NCBI RefSeq assembly: GCF_964019385.1
Contig: NC_088643.1
Location: forward strand, 46,415,910 to 46,479,909
From: Sycon ciliatum
Lineage: Eukaryota; Porifera; Calcarea; Leucosolenida; Sycettidae
Length of the DNA: 64,000 bases
Reading direction: 5' to 3'
Position numbers and translations under genes: made by a program. This document shows positions 1 through 22,100 of the stretch, one piece after another (position 1 is the stretch's first letter; every line of letters begins with the position of its first letter). The notes under the pieces are model-generated. The model was given only the letters and a program-made list of their open reading frames with translations, did no database searches and was not told the origin of the DNA.

Positions 1-188
1 GTGACAGTGAGCATACTGTTATATCAATCAACACAGGCGGGTATGGGGATAGAGCATACTGGCATGAGTCGACAATCTTGATAGCAGCCAATACAATGAT
101 ATTGTACATGGTGTGAAATGCAAGCTCCAGCATATTTCAGCGCTTTGCCAAGGTGCACCTTCCCACATCTATCTACCTGGGACAGTAC

Positions 189-8348
<8,160 letters not shown>

Positions 8349-8623
8349 TTTCAAAGCAGCGCTCACAGCCTGGGCAGAAACCAGGATAGGAAGGCAAAGA
8401 CTATAACCCAACCAACCAATCACTCGGCCCTGATCGTCATCTCCGTGCGTGCATACTAAACTATACTCCATTTTCCTCTACCAGAAATTATTCCCGTAAC
8501 TATGCAGAAGACGTTACTTCAGTAACATCTGGCGCTAGCCAGGGTCCACACAGCTTTAATTTGGTGTTTGTTTGTTTGTGTGTTTGTGTCACGCCTGGCA
8601 CTATCTTGTATCTGTCCCGTACC

Positions 8624-8855
8624 GTACCGTACCATCAAACACAGCTGGCCACATACAGCTGGCCGCAATATTCAAATAGGGCTTTCAAACGCAAGATCAT
8701 AACGTGAAGCAACTTGGAAGAATGGGTATGAATGCGAAGTGTATGGGGGAATGCATGTAGGGCGATAGTGCGGGTTCGAATCCCAGGATATGCCTGAAAA
8801 AATTGGAGAATTGAAAAATTTATAACATCCCTATGCTTTTTTGCCATCATCAAGG
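8624..8855 (+). repeat. SINE-like repeat, copy 1, with Pol III B box
   Basis: Begins GTCCCGTACCGTACC and ends CTATGCTTTTTTG; contains a B-box-like GGTTCGAATCC at 8773-8783. A second copy about 75-80% similar lies directly downstream at 8890-9115 in the same orientation. No complete tRNA cloverleaf was drawn for it, so a SINE origin is likely but unproven. Confidence 0.55.
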
Positions 8856-8889
8856 CGGTAGACGGTGTCGTATTACCCTCGACCGTACC

Positions 8890-9115
8890 TGTCCCGTACC
8901 GTACCATCAAAGACGGCTGGCCACAATGCATATTCAATTACGGCTTTCAAATGCAAGATCATAACGAGAAGCAACTTGGAAGAATTAGTATGTATGCGAA
9001 GTGTATCGGGGGATGCATGCAGGGCGTTAGTACGGGTTCGAGTCCCAGGTTATTGTCTTTTAAAAAAAGGAGAAATTTATAACATCCCTATGCTTTTTTG
9101 TCTAGGTCATCAAGG
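8890..9115 (+). repeat. SINE-like repeat, copy 2
   Basis: Same order of blocks as copy 1 (GTCCCGTACCGTACC, AAGCAACTTGGAAGAA, ATGCTTTTTTG) with B-box-like GGTTCGAGTCC at 9035-9045. The two copies are arranged head to tail with about 35 bp between them. Confidence 0.55.
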
Positions 9116-10044
9116 CAAAAAAGCATAGCGTAGGGCCCTGAGCTTCCAAGCTCTCTCGTTTTAAATTAATTGACTAAATTTCTACATACCCCTCCCCCCT
9201 CCCAGTGGAGACTTGCCAGCGTATGTACCGGTATGTGTGGAAACAAAGAGCACATTTTTACACACTGAGCCGACACTGGGTAGCGAACCGACGGTACCGT
9301 ACTACTAACATTAGCACATAATGTCATTTTATCGTTGATACATGTACTCTGGTGATAGTGAATACGTACCAAATCATTGTGCCATGGATCTGTCTTCTTC
9401 ATAATTATAATTTAAAATTACTATGGCGGTCATTCAACCGCTGCAATGCCTGCAGTAGTCTGGACGCTCCGCACAAGAGCACAATTGCACTCTTACTGGC
9501 CCAGAGAAATATTCCATAGCACCACTAATATACGAAGAAGTTGCGGATATTAATTCCCAGTTCACAATTGCATTCACAAGATGATTGAAACACATTAAAT
9601 TTGTACTATGATTTTAGTGACATTGGAGGATAATAGACTGTCCACAAACAAACTACACGAGCACAATTAAATCAAACACTCACTTGCTAGTCACACAGCT
9701 GGGTGCGCTCACACCAAGTTGTCCGTATCCGAAACGTTGGATAGCGAGCGACTCTCCCTCTCCGTGTTGACAGATAGCGCAAATGCCCAACGAAGAAGTG
9801 GACAGAACTACTCAGCCATGTAGCATTTTACAGGATGTTAGACTTCACAACACTCTTCCGCCTTAGTTGTGTCATGTGCATGTGCCACGACAGTCGACAG
9901 GCACATGACTGCGACCCACCCTGCACGCCGCGCCGGAATGCCACCGCGTACCGGTCCAGCCGGGTACGCGTAGATCTAAAATACAACACTCAACAGTACT
10001 ACAAGTCAGGCGCTGATTACGATTGATGGCGCCGGCGATGCAGT

Positions 10045-10112
10045 GTGGACCAGGCCAGGGAGTCGTATTTACCGGTAGCAATATACGACTCCCTGGTGCC
10101 TTTGTGGTCCAC
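10045..10112. repeat. 68-bp interrupted palindrome
   Basis: GTGGACCA at 10045-10052 pairs with TGGTCCAC at 10105-10112, and CCAGGGAGTCGTAT pairs with ATACGACTCCCTGG around a 14-nt loop containing ACCGGT. The ATACGACTCCCTGG word recurs near 20898, so it is probably the end of a mobile repeat. Confidence 0.7.
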
Positions 10113-11468
10113 TTTCACGATATCACACACACACACACATGTCACTCGTCAGAAGTCTCTGCTGTGAGCACGGTGGCTCTGCAATGGCGAAGTAGAACTG
10201 ATGGTCTTCATGACTGGGCTTCCAAAATCGACAAAATAATCATCTCGAGTGCCTTGCCCTTGGCCTGAAGCTACACATTACGGAGTACTGATAAACTGTT
10301 TTTTAGTACTCCCTGATGCACACACTGTGACACAGTACAGTCTCGTTGTCCATTCTGTATTAATTTTTAGAGGATCACAGTCATGTACATGTACATGTAG
10401 TATCATTGAATTATTTTTTCTAATACAATGTTCGAACGCAGGTTACTGATCAGAACTACCTCTTATCTCACACTAGCGTGCATTTGCACACTGGCCAAAA
10501 GCACAAACGGCATGCGCTTGCAGTCAGGCAGCAAGGGAAGAAAGAACACGTGAATCCATTAGCACACTGTTCCACAGTGAATCAATTGGACATTAAAATA
10601 GAGATATAATTATCGTCTTTCAAATACGTACTAAGGAGGGAGAAGATGTCAAGGATCCGAATATTCTGTATTGGCAGAAAAACGAGTAACGTTGCAGTAA
10701 CGGTACTGACCATTGTTAGCACATTGTCAGATGACCGAAATGACAATACACAGCTTCGGTCCTCAGGCGTGTATTATAATTAATAAAGTGTGTGTGTGGA
10801 TGCATGTTTTTTAAATGGCATAAACATCCAGACCCAACCGTTCGGCCATCGCCGGTCCGGATAAGAATATCTGTTTGAGTTCCGTTTTGGAAGAATATCA
10901 TAGAGTTAGGGGTAATAAATATTAAGAACGAAATGTTCACTGGTTTGAGGGAAAGATGAGAACAAAATGGTTTCGAATTCCTAAACAGAACTCAACACTA
11001 ATAAATAGGGAATGTCTTTCAAACTACCAGAGACAACAAAGGAACCTACATGTATGCATAAGTTTACACCATGGCTGCTACCCTTTTGCGAGGCAACTCG
11101 TCCTAAGTGTGGCAAGTGCAGTCAGCTCTACTACATTTTGCGAGCATGGCTGTACGACATCACATCACCATCGTTCAGTTTTTCGACATCACAAAAACGA
11201 ATTTTTCATCCAGCGCATGCGGCGATTGTGAATAGCAACTGAAAAGAGCAGTTGTCAGTTGACAAACCCCCTTTCCTTTAGGACTGCACGAGCCCGTACA
11301 TAGCTCACAACTGCCTATCGTGTCGGGGCCGCAGTGGTGTTACATCACGTGCAGGTGAAGTGGACTTGACACGCACAGCCAGACGGTGGGAGGACTGTAG
11401 TCCCATTACTAAAGAGTTGCCATAGAGCAGTAACTGGAGCTGGCAGTAAGTGTCCAATTCTATTCTCA

Positions 11469-13703
11469 CTACTGGTCTAAGGTTTTGTACTTCATTGCAG
11501 AGAAGCCATACTTTTTGACCAGATCCTCGACAAACTCGGCCTTGAGCACCTTCAGGCATTCTCGGTAGTGCTTGCTAGAACGGAACTTGGCAATGTCCAA
11601 AGACGGTGCGTGGGGCATGTGGATAATGAAAGCATTCGGGAGCACGTAGAATTCGTACTTCTGTGCATCCAGCTCCATGATGTGGGAGACCTTGTTCCAG
11701 CCGAATCCAACAAACCGCAGGTCGTATCGTGTCACGTTAGCCGGCACAACGACGTACGGCTCAAAGTCAGCAGCCCACTTCACCTTGTACGGCGCTGTAC
11801 TCGTTCTCCACTTGTCAAAGTCAGTTGCTGCATGACCCCTGGGCCAGACGTGGAAACGGAATGTGAACACTTTCTTGTCATCGAGCATTTGAATCAGCGA
11901 TGCTTTGGACTTTGGGAAAGGCATACGATACAGCAAGGTTTCAAATGCAGGCACGACCAGCGCTTTCCGAGAACGCGATGATGTCTCGAATTTGGAGAGA
12001 GTTGTCTTGATGTACGCATACATATCGTACATTGGCAAGAAGTCAATATCTGATAGAAAGGCATATGGCTGCTTCACCTGGTTGAGGGCCACGTTCCGAA
12101 GATAATTCACTGGATAAAAGCCACCGGCCTTGTAAACAATGTGAAAGCCAATGTTGGTGCGGCTTGAGATGACGTCTGACTCACGCGCGTACTTCAGGAA
12201 CTGCTGGGCTTCGCTGTCAGAAAGAAAGAGCGCCAAGCTCATAGGTCCCTTCCAGTGGTCACACAAGGCCTCCAGAACTTGCAGGCGATCCATAGACAAT
12301 TGTGTGACCAGTGTGACGTCATTTGACTCAAACTCGGGCCACTCGTAATTGAGATAGTATAGATGCGTCCGGTAGGTCGTTTCCCTCGCTTGCCGAAAGT
12401 CTGCGCATTTCTCTGCATCATCCGCCGGGTCTTTCTTTGCACCTTGTCCAGGTGCAAGTGTGCCACAACCAGATGGCAGACGATGGCGGAGAAGGTTACC
12501 GTCGTACTCGAGGAAGGTCGTGTACAGGTTGCGGAAGAACTCCACGTTGTTGGCCTTGACGGCGAGCTTCTTCGGCGAGTTCCAGTGAATGACCTTCAGC
12601 TCGGACACTTTCGAGTAGCAGTCCTCGCTGAGTGTGTGCTCACTGAGCTGCAGGTTCCATGTGCACGGCAGGGTCATATGCATGTCAGGGTGATCCTTCA
12701 AGACTGCATTGATGATATCCTGGTCCGCTAATGACACGCTAGAGTAAGAGATGAGGTTCTTCTCGGCCACCATCTTCCAGAGCTGCATCCAGGCCAGGCG
12801 TCTCATTTCATCCAGCCTCATCAGCATCACGCCGGTGTTGAATCCTCGCCCCAACGCCGGCCATGGCCGATGGTTCTTCCAGATGTTGCCCAAATACCAG
12901 TCACTCTGGTTCTCTACAAGACCAATCGATTTGCCTTGCTCTATTAGCTTCCTGAAGAGCAGCCAGAGCTCAGCAATGTCCGTGGCAAACGTCAAGTCGG
13001 TATCCAGAACGAGCACTTTCTCCAGGCTTTCCGGCAGCACAGATGTCAACAACAGCTTCATCATGCCAAAATGCTGCGAATAGTGGCGGTTGGGAATCCA
13101 CTCCACCTTGCTCTTCAATCCCTCGGCTGGATAGTAGGACACTTCAACTTCCGGCAGCGCCCATGTTTTGAACAGGGTATCCAGAACAACACGGGCACTC
13201 TGATCCGATATGAAATGGAAATGTATCGGGTTGTGCGAGTAGAACAGAATGGACTTGATCAGCGGCACGATATCACGACTCGCTCCAAACCCCGAGCAGA
13301 CTATTGCAATCTGCAGCTGCTCACAGCGCGATAGAGAGACCTTCTGGCACCCTGCAGCGTCGTCACGGCCATCTTCCCGACTCTCCACCGCCGGCACGTG
13401 ACTCTGCGTGCCCCCTGGTGACTCTGTGCCTTTGGACAGCCTCACACTGGCCAATTCCTGCTGAAGCTGCTCTTTTTCAGCGTGCGTCTTCTTCAGCTGC
13501 AGCCAGAATTTCCGTTCTCTCTCGCTCAGACCAGCCACCTCCTCTGACGTCAGCTCAGCAAATTCGGTGCTGTTGGCCATTGAGCACCATAGCTGCAGCG
13601 AAATCCTCAGCACCAGTATGATCAGAAACACGGCGATCACGTAATAGATAGGTCCCCTGGCCTTGGTCAACACTCGGAAACGTCGCAGCATTCCCGAATG
13701 CAT
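11469..13703 (-). CDS. LARGE: LARGE-type xylosyl-/glucuronyltransferase (matriglycan synthase)
   Basis: A single uninterrupted 744-residue ORF, close to the length of vertebrate LARGE1. It is a type II Golgi protein: short cytosolic tail, membrane anchor at about residues 19-39 ([15 protein letters not shown]), coiled-coil stem at 55-90, a GT8 domain with the DxD motif DTD at 234-236 ([18 protein letters not shown]), and a C-terminal GT49 domain with DID at 552-554 ([10 protein letters not shown]). In known LARGE enzymes the first domain adds xylose and the second glucuronic acid, building the repeating glycan on alpha-dystroglycan that binds laminin. Both metal-binding motifs are intact, so both activities are expected. 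The absence of introns is unusual beside intron-rich neighbours and suggests retroposition or intron loss. The first ATG was chosen; MLRRF four codons later is an alternative. Confidence 0.95.
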   Translation of the reverse strand: MHSGMLRRFRVLTKARGPIYYVIAVFLIILVLRISLQLWCSMANSTEFAELTSEEVAGLSERERKFWLQLKKTHAEKEQLQQELASVRLSKGTESPGGTQSHVPAVESREDGRDDAAGCQKVSLSRCEQLQIAIVCSGFGASRDIVPLIKSILFYSHNPIHFHFISDQSARVVLDTLFKTWALPEVEVSYYPAEGLKSKVEWIPNRHYSQHFGMMKLLLTSVLPESLEKVLVLDTDLTFATDIAELWLLFRKLIEQGKSIGLVENQSDWYLGNIWKNHRPWPALGRGFNTGVMLMRLDEMRRLAWMQLWKMVAEKNLISYSSVSLADQDIINAVLKDHPDMHMTLPCTWNLQLSEHTLSEDCYSKVSELKVIHWNSPKKLAVKANNVEFFRNLYTTFLEYDGNLLRHRLPSGCGTLAPGQGAKKDPADDAEKCADFRQARETTYRTHLYYLNYEWPEFESNDVTLVTQLSMDRLQVLEALCDHWKGPMSLALFLSDSEAQQFLKYARESDVISSRTNIGFHIVYKAGGFYPVNYLRNVALNQVKQPYAFLSDIDFLPMYDMYAYIKTTLSKFETSSRSRKALVVPAFETLLYRMPFPKSKASLIQMLDDKKVFTFRFHVWPRGHAATDFDKWRTSTAPYKVKWAADFEPYVVVPANVTRYDLRFVGFGWNKVSHIMELDAQKYEFYVLPNAFIIHMPHAPSLDIAKFRSSKHYRECLKVLKAEFVEDLVKKYGFSAMKYKTLDQ

Positions 13704-15069
13704 AGCTCCTGTCCGGTCTTAGTGGGCCGTCTCTCCGACACTGACGACGCGCTCGCCGGACAGGTGTCCTCAAACGGCCACGGCTCGTAGAACGGGAAAA
13801 CCTGCTACCGGACGTGGACATCAGGAGGACTGAATGAAACACAGGTCCAGCAAAATAATCATCTTGCTTTCAAGCTGCTTTGATCGATCATCCGCAAATC
13901 AGCACCGGCTAAACTCATGGGACACTACTGAGACGTAGAAACGGCGAGAGCACTTCTGTAGTACAGCTAAGGCCGAATTCTGCTGAGCTGAGGATGACGC
14001 GTTGGCTAACCTAACTAAGTCCGAACTGGAGCAGCTGTACTGCTGCAATTGACTCATCCAAAGACAAAAAGTGGCCCTGTTATGGACGGATAACGTGTAA
14101 AACCCGGAGTGAGCGAGAGAGTCGACTGCACCTAATGAGTGATGATGTATCAACAGATCAATGGGGAAGACAAGTACAATCAAAGTCATGTACATGTACT
14201 AGTACATGACTTGCGCCCTTATCGCCCACGGCCCGGGAACGTTGCGATGCGAGTGAGTCGCTGAATCATAATGATCATCGGCTCACAATTATTATTTATT
14301 ACTATACTTACTTCAAATGCACTACAACAGTACGAGTTATGGACAGGTTTCATTCACTATCAGCAAGTACCTATGAACACTCTTATTATCTGTGAAAAGG
14401 GAAGAACGCCAAAGGCAATACTGTAGTAATACTAATGCATCAACGTTGAACCTGGTCCACCAATGTGCCATCCGATATTCAGTACGAGGCTTTACTTATC
14501 AAGTTCCTACCGGTATCAGCCCAAAGAGGAGTCAACGCCAGCGCCAACGGGACGACACTTTTGCAAAGGTAGATCTACATGTATGATGTAACGCACGTGG
14601 ATGTACCATCGCGTGCCTCACCGCGCGGACACTGTCAAAATGTGTCATTCCGCAGTCTTCAGATTGACATTCAGGTAACACAGTCTGGTTGTGTCGAGCG
14701 TCACACCAGGGAGTCCCTGGCCTGGTCACAGTGGTGTGACACTAAGCTAAAGCCTGTAAAGGTCAGTATTCATGATAAACAGTGTGTGTTACTTTCTCTC
14801 GAACTCTTCGGTCTCATCAGCCTCATGCCGTCATGCCGAAACTACATTGCAACGTTGCAGCGGAGTGAAGCAGTAAGTACATTAATTTTGTGCACATCTA
14901 CAGTACATGTATGTAGTATGATGCAATTGTCAGATTGACAGCATGAAACAAGGTGGAGGACACTGTGTTCGGAAACAGTGACCTTACTACAATTGCTTGA
15001 ACTATAAGTCTATAACTAGTAGTAATACTGGTTTTTAACCAGTGTTCTGTTAGGTTATAATATTATCAT

Positions 15070-15243
15070 GTATTATGCTGACCTTTCATACAAACTTCCA
15101 GTCAACTTGCCCATCATGCTGGCGGCTTATACGGGGCATATAAACCTCATATAAACCCCATACAAACCCCATATAGACCGCCACCATAGAAACAGGAAGA
15201 AGTTGACTGTCAGTTTGTATGAAGGTCAGCATAAGTATAATAC
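15070..15243. repeat. Foldback hairpin 1
   Basis: Arm 15077-15108 (GCTGACCTTTCATACAAACT...) pairs with 15200-15230 (...GTTTGTATGAAGGTCAGC). The loop contains a short tandem array based on CATATAAACC. It abuts a second hairpin. Confidence 0.75.
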
Positions 15244-15245
15244 AT

Positions 15246-15349
15246 CCCACTAGTACGCTTGTACGTGAAATATAAACCATCATACAAAACCTCGGCTTCG
15301 CCTCGGTTTGTATGTCGGTTTATATTTCACGTACAAGCGTACTGTTGGG
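15246..15349. repeat. Foldback hairpin 2
   Basis: Arms 15246-15278 and 15317-15349 are near-perfect reverse complements (GTACGCTTGTACGTGAAAT), enclosing a shorter inner palindrome ACCTCGGCTTCGCCTCGG. Flanking GTATAATAC-like words extend the symmetry. Probably one non-autonomous element together with hairpin 1. Confidence 0.75.
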
Positions 15350-16100
15350 TTGTATTATATACGTATGATCTACTCATGCACGATCATCAGAGTCACTGAT
15401 AAGGACTGCTCATTTTTAATTGAAGTACATGTATCCAAACGAAACATCTGCAGAAATTAGCCACAGACAGTACATGTACTGGAAATAATGTGGAATACAA
15501 GCAACAGTTAGTTAGTCAGGAAGATTCAGTAACCCACCCACCCATCCCCCCCTCCCCGGCCTGCTGACTCAGTTACTGTAAGCCTGTGGTTCTGAGCACT
15601 CATCCTTGCAATGGCTGCCCATAAAAAAGCACCCTACCTTACATACAGAAGCCACAAGTGAAGGTTTGTAGGCTGGGAATGGTGGCTACAGGCCACATTC
15701 ACCGCTCTCAAGACCGACTCAGACAGCCTGTCTTGGAATCATAGCAGAGTGAAGATGATTATGGTATCACTGCTTTCAAACTTTCTCAAATATCATAACT
15801 CTACATTCGCTTTTTTTTTAAATGTATTCATCTGCCACAATCAGCATAATAAGTATCACGTAGGTCTCACGAATTTAACTTTCTAAAATTAATAGTTTGA
15901 GAGTTATAATTACATCTTTTGTTAAAAAATGCTGAACGTATAGTGTACTGCATTAAAAAAAGTCATAATCAGCTGAGACTGGGCATGACAAGACAAGTAA
16001 AGGGCGAAGGTAGAACGTTGAGGAAGGTTTAAAAAAAATGTGTCGGTTCAGTCGACACATTGATCGATGGTGAACTTGGTAGCATGCCGCACCGGATACT

Positions 16101-19100
16101 TCATGACTTATCCAGTTTCTGACGCTCAGCAAGGACTTTCTGCAGCTCGGCGGGCAGAACTCCTCTGATGCTCATGTGCTCGTAGCTATCCCCCGCCCCA
16201 TCGTCCTCGTCGTCACTCAGGAAATGGTTAATGCCCGATAATGGCCGCAACTGCTGGTGCCGACCAACTTGCGTAATGCCCCACTGTATTTTCTTCGCAG
16301 CAGCTTTGAACTTTCCAGAAGAAGCAGGAAGCATCTCCTCGTACGAGTAGCGGTCTGCTGTGGACGCAGTTGCACTGGTGTCAGTCTCCTCTTGCACAGC
16401 CTGTCCAGTGGTTGCAATCATGCCACGGCTTGGTGGGACTCCTGTAGAACGCGATGACTGGCCCCCCTCTACTTCCTCCTCGCTGCTATCTTTAAAATCA
16501 TCATCTTCATTATCACTGGTATCAGAGGGTGATTGCAGGGTCAGTTTTATTGGTGCTGTCTTGCAGAATATGGTCTCAAATGAGCTCTGAGATGAAGACG
16601 AGGATGACAAGCTGTATTCTTCGGCGACTGCAGTGTTCTGGCTTACACCGGCAGTGCAACCCGTGCTAACAACACAGTGAACATTCTCCGCACCATCATA
16701 GATATTGTTGTCAGTGAGTACGTCTCCAAAGTTTTCATTGTCTTCCGTGTCGTGTAACACTGACTGGCCTTGCTGGACTTCGCTGGTCATAGGTTTAGCC
16801 GGCTTCCACGTCTGATCATCAGCCATTCTTACAGGCTGCTGCCTGTGCTCATCAAGAACGGTATCATCGTACACGTCTTCATCGTACACGTCGTAATCGT
16901 ATATGTCTTCAGCATCGGACTGCTCATACACTATCTCCGTGTCTTGGTACGACAGCTGAGCTGGGCTGATTACTCCGGCATCGACATGGCTATCACTGGC
17001 CATTCTAAGCTCTGCTGACTGAGCACAGTGTGCATTACTGGCCATGACAGCAGCATCATAGCACGCGTAGTGACCGACACCAGGCCGGTAACAGGCATCT
17101 TCCTGTTGTGGTGTTCTTCCTGGGAGGGTCTGTTCCACCCCTTGGTGTTGCCCCCGCTGCGTGCTCTGTTGGACTGTGTGGGCTAGTCGAATCTCACCGC
17201 TGGCCGTAGATGCACAGATGCCCTTGCTTCCCTCTTGTACATGTAGGTCAGCACCAGCATAGATATGATCAGAGTCGCCAGATGCACTGCCGGGTGTAAT
17301 GACATCATTGCCATAACTAGCCTCCTCAGACTCCCGTACCATAGCCATCGGCATGTCTTGCATAGCGGCACCCATCTCATCTGTTCCTGCATAGATCTGT
17401 TGGCTAGCATTCTTCACAGGCAGGCTCTCATAGGTAACATCAACATCAGCTGAAACAAATGAGATGTCAGGCAGGTCGGAGGTATTTTGTAGCGATACAG
17501 TGCAGTCATTGTTGCTGAAAAGAAAAGGAACTGGGCTCGGCGATGGGGATTTGAACGCCAGAGAGTTTGGATGACCGAAAAGGGAATAGTTGGCATTCAG
17601 GTGTGTGGCATCCGAAACAAAGCTGGACCGGGTGCGTGCTGATGATGTACTGGTCAGTCTTGTTCTGTACATTTCAGCAGCAGCAGATCCGTCTAAGGCT
17701 TGCTCTAGATCACGAATTGCATAAGAATTTCCAGCTGGCATGAGTTCCGATGTGTCCTCAACTTGCAGCGCAATCGCCATCTCCATGTCCCGGATGCTTT
17801 GGGTCACGTCATCGCTGTCTTGAGAACCGTGCCGGCCCACTCGATGGCGCTTGGAACGTATCACGTGGCCCACGACGCCAATAAAGCCAGCCAGGACCAC
17901 CAGTCCACCAATTCCAGATATAACGAATACTGGAGTGCAGACAGTAACACACAGATAAAGAGATGTCATCAATAGACTGATCGTGCACTCTTTTTATCTT
18001 TTTTATAGGGATGGCAGTGAAGGATGATCTGTCCTGATATGGAAGATTTTTTGTCCGAACTTGACTTGGTAGATTTTCTGTATGGGTGGTCACGTGATGG
18101 ATGTTTGAGAGCCTCACACAAACAATCTATACAATGTGTTGCAGGGTGCTGTACTGATAATTTTGAATACATAGCAAGGTTGTTGGAAAAGGGACTTTGA
18201 TCTACTTTGCAACCGTTGACTATTTACCGTGTTGCATAGTGTGGAAGAAATTTCCTAAGCAGCTGGGGTCATGGTTCAAAACCTAACCTTTACTGCATGA
18301 CCTTTCACCTTCCCCATGCTGGAGAGTGGACGGGATATCAGCGTGCAGGCCAGGCATAACCAGTCACCAGTCTTGCACCTGCTGACAGTGGCTGTACGAG
18401 AGCATGCCCAGTGCACTACATTGACTTACCATATCTACATGTGCATGAGTTCTAATGGCTGCCAAAGTGAAATACAGGCAATGTGGTCATTTGTTAGGAG
18501 TGTTTTTAAAAATGTATGGGACTGCACTGGCAAGCAATTGAACTCCCCACCTGGTTATCGTTCTTTTGGGCCCTGGCTTGGAACTTAGCACGTGGGAAAC
18601 ATGGATGCAGCGAATGAGATTTTCAGTCTTTGACCTCTTCGGTGATGGGTCTGATCTACTCACCTCCCACCACTTTACGAGCTGCATCTGCGCCTTTATC
18701 CTCGAGTGTATGGCATTCATACAGATGCGGAAAACTCGGTCTAACCGAGTTCCACGTGAACCGTGAAACAGAAAAAATGTACATGCATGACGTGCATGTG
18801 CTCAATCTCTGAACAGCTAGCTGATTTCACCTTGTTAGATGTCATAACATAAGCGGAGCTCAGAATTTCAGGTTGAACCGATCTCAATGAAGTCCAGTGA
18901 ACAACGAAGCATTCTAAAACCCGGCTCAAACCATCAAAATCACTGTTCAGAGTGCTCTAACTCCGAAAAACACAAGGGCAGGTACCCTTGACACCATCTA
19001 GAAAGGGTGCTCAACTAAGACCAGGCAAAGTGAGTACACATGCACATGTACTGTGTTACGTTATGTGCACAACACAGGGCTGCGCCAGACCTACCTGTAG

Positions 19101-22100
19101 GTTTTGACGTTGTGTCATCTCTTGGCAGGACAGACACGTTAGCGCTGGGTGACTGGGAAGAGTTCACAGCAGCAGCCGTAGTGAAGCTGAAGTTGGTGGA
19201 CTGAGCTGCTGCACTGGTCTGCGGTTGCATGGGTTCGGTAGGTGCCGTGGTCGGTGTGGGTGTAGTGGTCGGTCCGGTGCTCATTGTTATCACGGTTTGA
19301 AGAATTTCACCTGTCGTCGCCATGTCGGTTTCCACAAGTCGCGTCGTCATGGCCGTGGTGGCTGCTTCGTCCGGTGTAGTGGTGGGGCCTGTGCTGACGG
19401 TGGTTGTGGCAGCAGCAGTGGTTGTGATCGGCATGCTTGTAGAAGTCGCAACGGCTGTCGTGTCCACAGGGTCCGTTTCCATAGCGTCGTTCGGATTGTG
19501 AGTCGTTGCCATAGCAGCATTTGTACCTGGAGGCAGAGATGTGACGGTTGTCTGCTCCACTTCAATGACCTCAGTTGCATTGGGATCTACAGCCGGCAAA
19601 GTGACGGCAGCCTCTACAGTCGCTGTGCTCGAGATGTTCCCAGTCAATTGGTCATTGCCAGGTACGGCCTCGGTTAGTGGTGCTGCTGTAGTCGTAGCTG
19701 GTGATGTGGTGGTTGTGAGCACCTGTCCTTCTGGATTTGTTGTCGTAGCGGGTTCTGGGGCCTCCGTGGCTTGCCGTCTGACTCGTCTTAGATTATGGTG
19801 ACCAGTGTTGTCTGCACGCCTGCCGCTGTGCATGTCAAACAAGCCATCATACACCGGGATACATAGAGTATAATATCAACACACAGTGTGTGCGGCACAT
19901 ACACACATGCACACACACACACACACACATGCACACATGCACACACACACATGCACACACACACACACACACACATGCACACATGCACACACACACACAC
20001 ATGCACACATGCACACACTCATGCATGGATGCACACACCTACTGTATAATAGTGCACATACCGTGACAAACAGCTAACACTGGATAGTCATATAGTACAT
20101 TGGGAGACAACACGAGACCATAGTACCCGAAACAATGTGCATTTCGACCCTGCGGAGTTGGAAGTCTTACGTGATCCATGGACCATGGCATAATGCAATG
20201 CCACGATCATGGCTGTAACCTGCTAATCCCAAATGCAGTCCAGGCCCGAAGTGCCATACACCTCATATGCAATTGACCCTGCCCCAAAGCTGAATGCAAC
20301 TGAAATGGGTTTCGAGGGCGCGCAACTCACATTGCTTCACGTTCTACTTACTACATGTACCAGTAGTTTTTTACGAGAAACCACGAATCTCGAAAACAGA
20401 ATACTGCATGATAGAGGTGTTTGCAGACGCAACTGTGGTGGTGAAACTGGAGCATCTACTACAGTCCATTCAGAAAAAAATGAACTTCTAGCTTTTGGCC
20501 ATAAATGGGTCAAACGTTGAGTTTTTTTAGAATTTTTTTCTGCAATCCCATATGGAATCCTCTTCCAATTATGTTTCTGAAGTTTTTTGTCCAAAAAGCA
20601 AGCCATAGCAAGAATAGGATTTCGGCCAGGTTTTGCCCCAAAAGCACTGAATTGGGAAAAACCATCAAAATCCAGGCCGTTTGACCCCGCCTGCAACAGT
20701 GCATTCTGCGGTTCGAACCCCAGTTCAGGCACCCTTTTTGGACCCTTTTTCAAATTTCAAAGTTCGCAGCACTGCACGGTGTACGATGAAATCACGAAAA
20801 ATCGCCAAATACGGGAGCTCGCCAGAGCCAGGACCCATCTTTTTATGAATGGACTGTAGTACTTGTGTTGTCTCCCTACATCAGCTGGACTAGATGATAC
20901 GACTCCCTGGTTGACATCTACTGTGATTTGCGGTACATGATTGTATACTAAAAGCGTTACTGCGAAGCCTGCTCCTAGTTCACTGTATCTACCCGCCACT
21001 GTTCTGTTAAAGGGGAAGTTAAGGCAAAAATCAAAATTTCACCAGTTGTAGTCTTCGGGGTGCTGAGTCGAATGGTCTTGGTCCGAGAAAGCTGAGACGC
21101 TCCCTTCCTACTTGAATCCCAATCGAACTCGCGCACTTCCACCGAAACTGGGTGACTGCGCCCTACTAGATGGGGATTTGTATGCAAAATGTCACTAAAA
21201 GCGCCATTTCGTTCTTATAAAAGCACGGATGACCGCGATTGGCCCATATGTTGTAGTCTTTTGGACGCTGAGTCGACTGGTTTTGGTCCGAAAAGGCTGT
21301 GATGCAGCGTTCCTCCTTTATTCCCAATCGAACATGGTTGAACAAGCGGTCACGTGCTCCTGGGTGCCCAAATCACCTGGTCACCACGCCAGCAGGCGAC
21401 AACTTTCACACCAAGGTTCAACTCGAGTAACAGGACTGCACCCAAAAAAGGTCAAACAGGCTAGTAAGTTGTACCCTGCCGGCACGGTGACCAGGTGACT
21501 GGTGTACGCAGGAGCACGTGACCGCTTGTTCAACCATGTTCGATTGGGAATAAAGGAGGAACGCTGCATCGCAGCCTTTTCGGACCAAAACCAGTCGACT
21601 CAGCGTCCAAAAGACTACAACATATGGGCCAATCGCGGCCATCCGTGCTTTTATAAGAACGAAATGGCGCTTTTAGTGACATTTTGCATACAAATCCCCA
21701 TCTAGCAGGGCGCAGTCACCCAGTTTCGGTGGAAGTGCGCGAGTTCGATTGGGATTCAAGTAGGAAGGGAGCGTCTCAGCTTTCTCGGACCAAGACCATT
21801 CGACTCAGCACCCCGAAGACTACAACTGGTGAAATTCTAATTTTTGCCTTAACTTCCCCTTTAATCCTTGCCTCTAACTTGATTGTCGCTACAGTCCATT
21901 CACAAAAAAAGATGGGCCCTGGCTCTGGCGAGCTCCCGTATTAGGCGATTTTCAAGATATTATCGTACACAGTGCAGTGCTGTGAAACTTGAAATTTGGA
22001 AAAGGGTCCAAAAAGGGTACCTGAACTGGGGTTCGAACCGTACAATGCACTGTTGCAGGCAGGGTCAAACAGCCTGGATTTTGATGGTTTTTCCCAATTC

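Larger units (their letters stand above)
8370..11468. other. Intergenic region between RUNDC1-like and LARGE
   Basis: Holds the two SINE-like repeats, a palindrome at 10045-10112, and a possible untranslated first exon of the RUNDC1-like gene (ending at 9685 before a GTGAGT donor on the minus strand). Nothing else coding could be supported; short ORFs near 10956-11242 show no domain. Confidence 0.5.
13704..16100. other. Intergenic region upstream of LARGE
   Basis: Presumed 5' flank of LARGE on the right and 3' flank of the mucin-like gene on the left. Apart from two foldback hairpins at 15070-15362, I see only low-complexity words (repeated ACATGTACATG) and no supported ORF. A short palindrome TGTGTCG...CGACACA lies at about 16040-16060, just past the mucin-like stop. 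Confidence 0.5.

Noticed and set aside
11568..13621. Plus-strand ORFs opposite LARGE
   Set aside because: They are antisense shadows of a strongly conserved coding exon and show no domain.
16217..17410. Extra ORFs overlapping the mucin-like tail exon
   Set aside because: Shadow frames of the 1.8-kb coding exon; composition matches out-of-frame reading.
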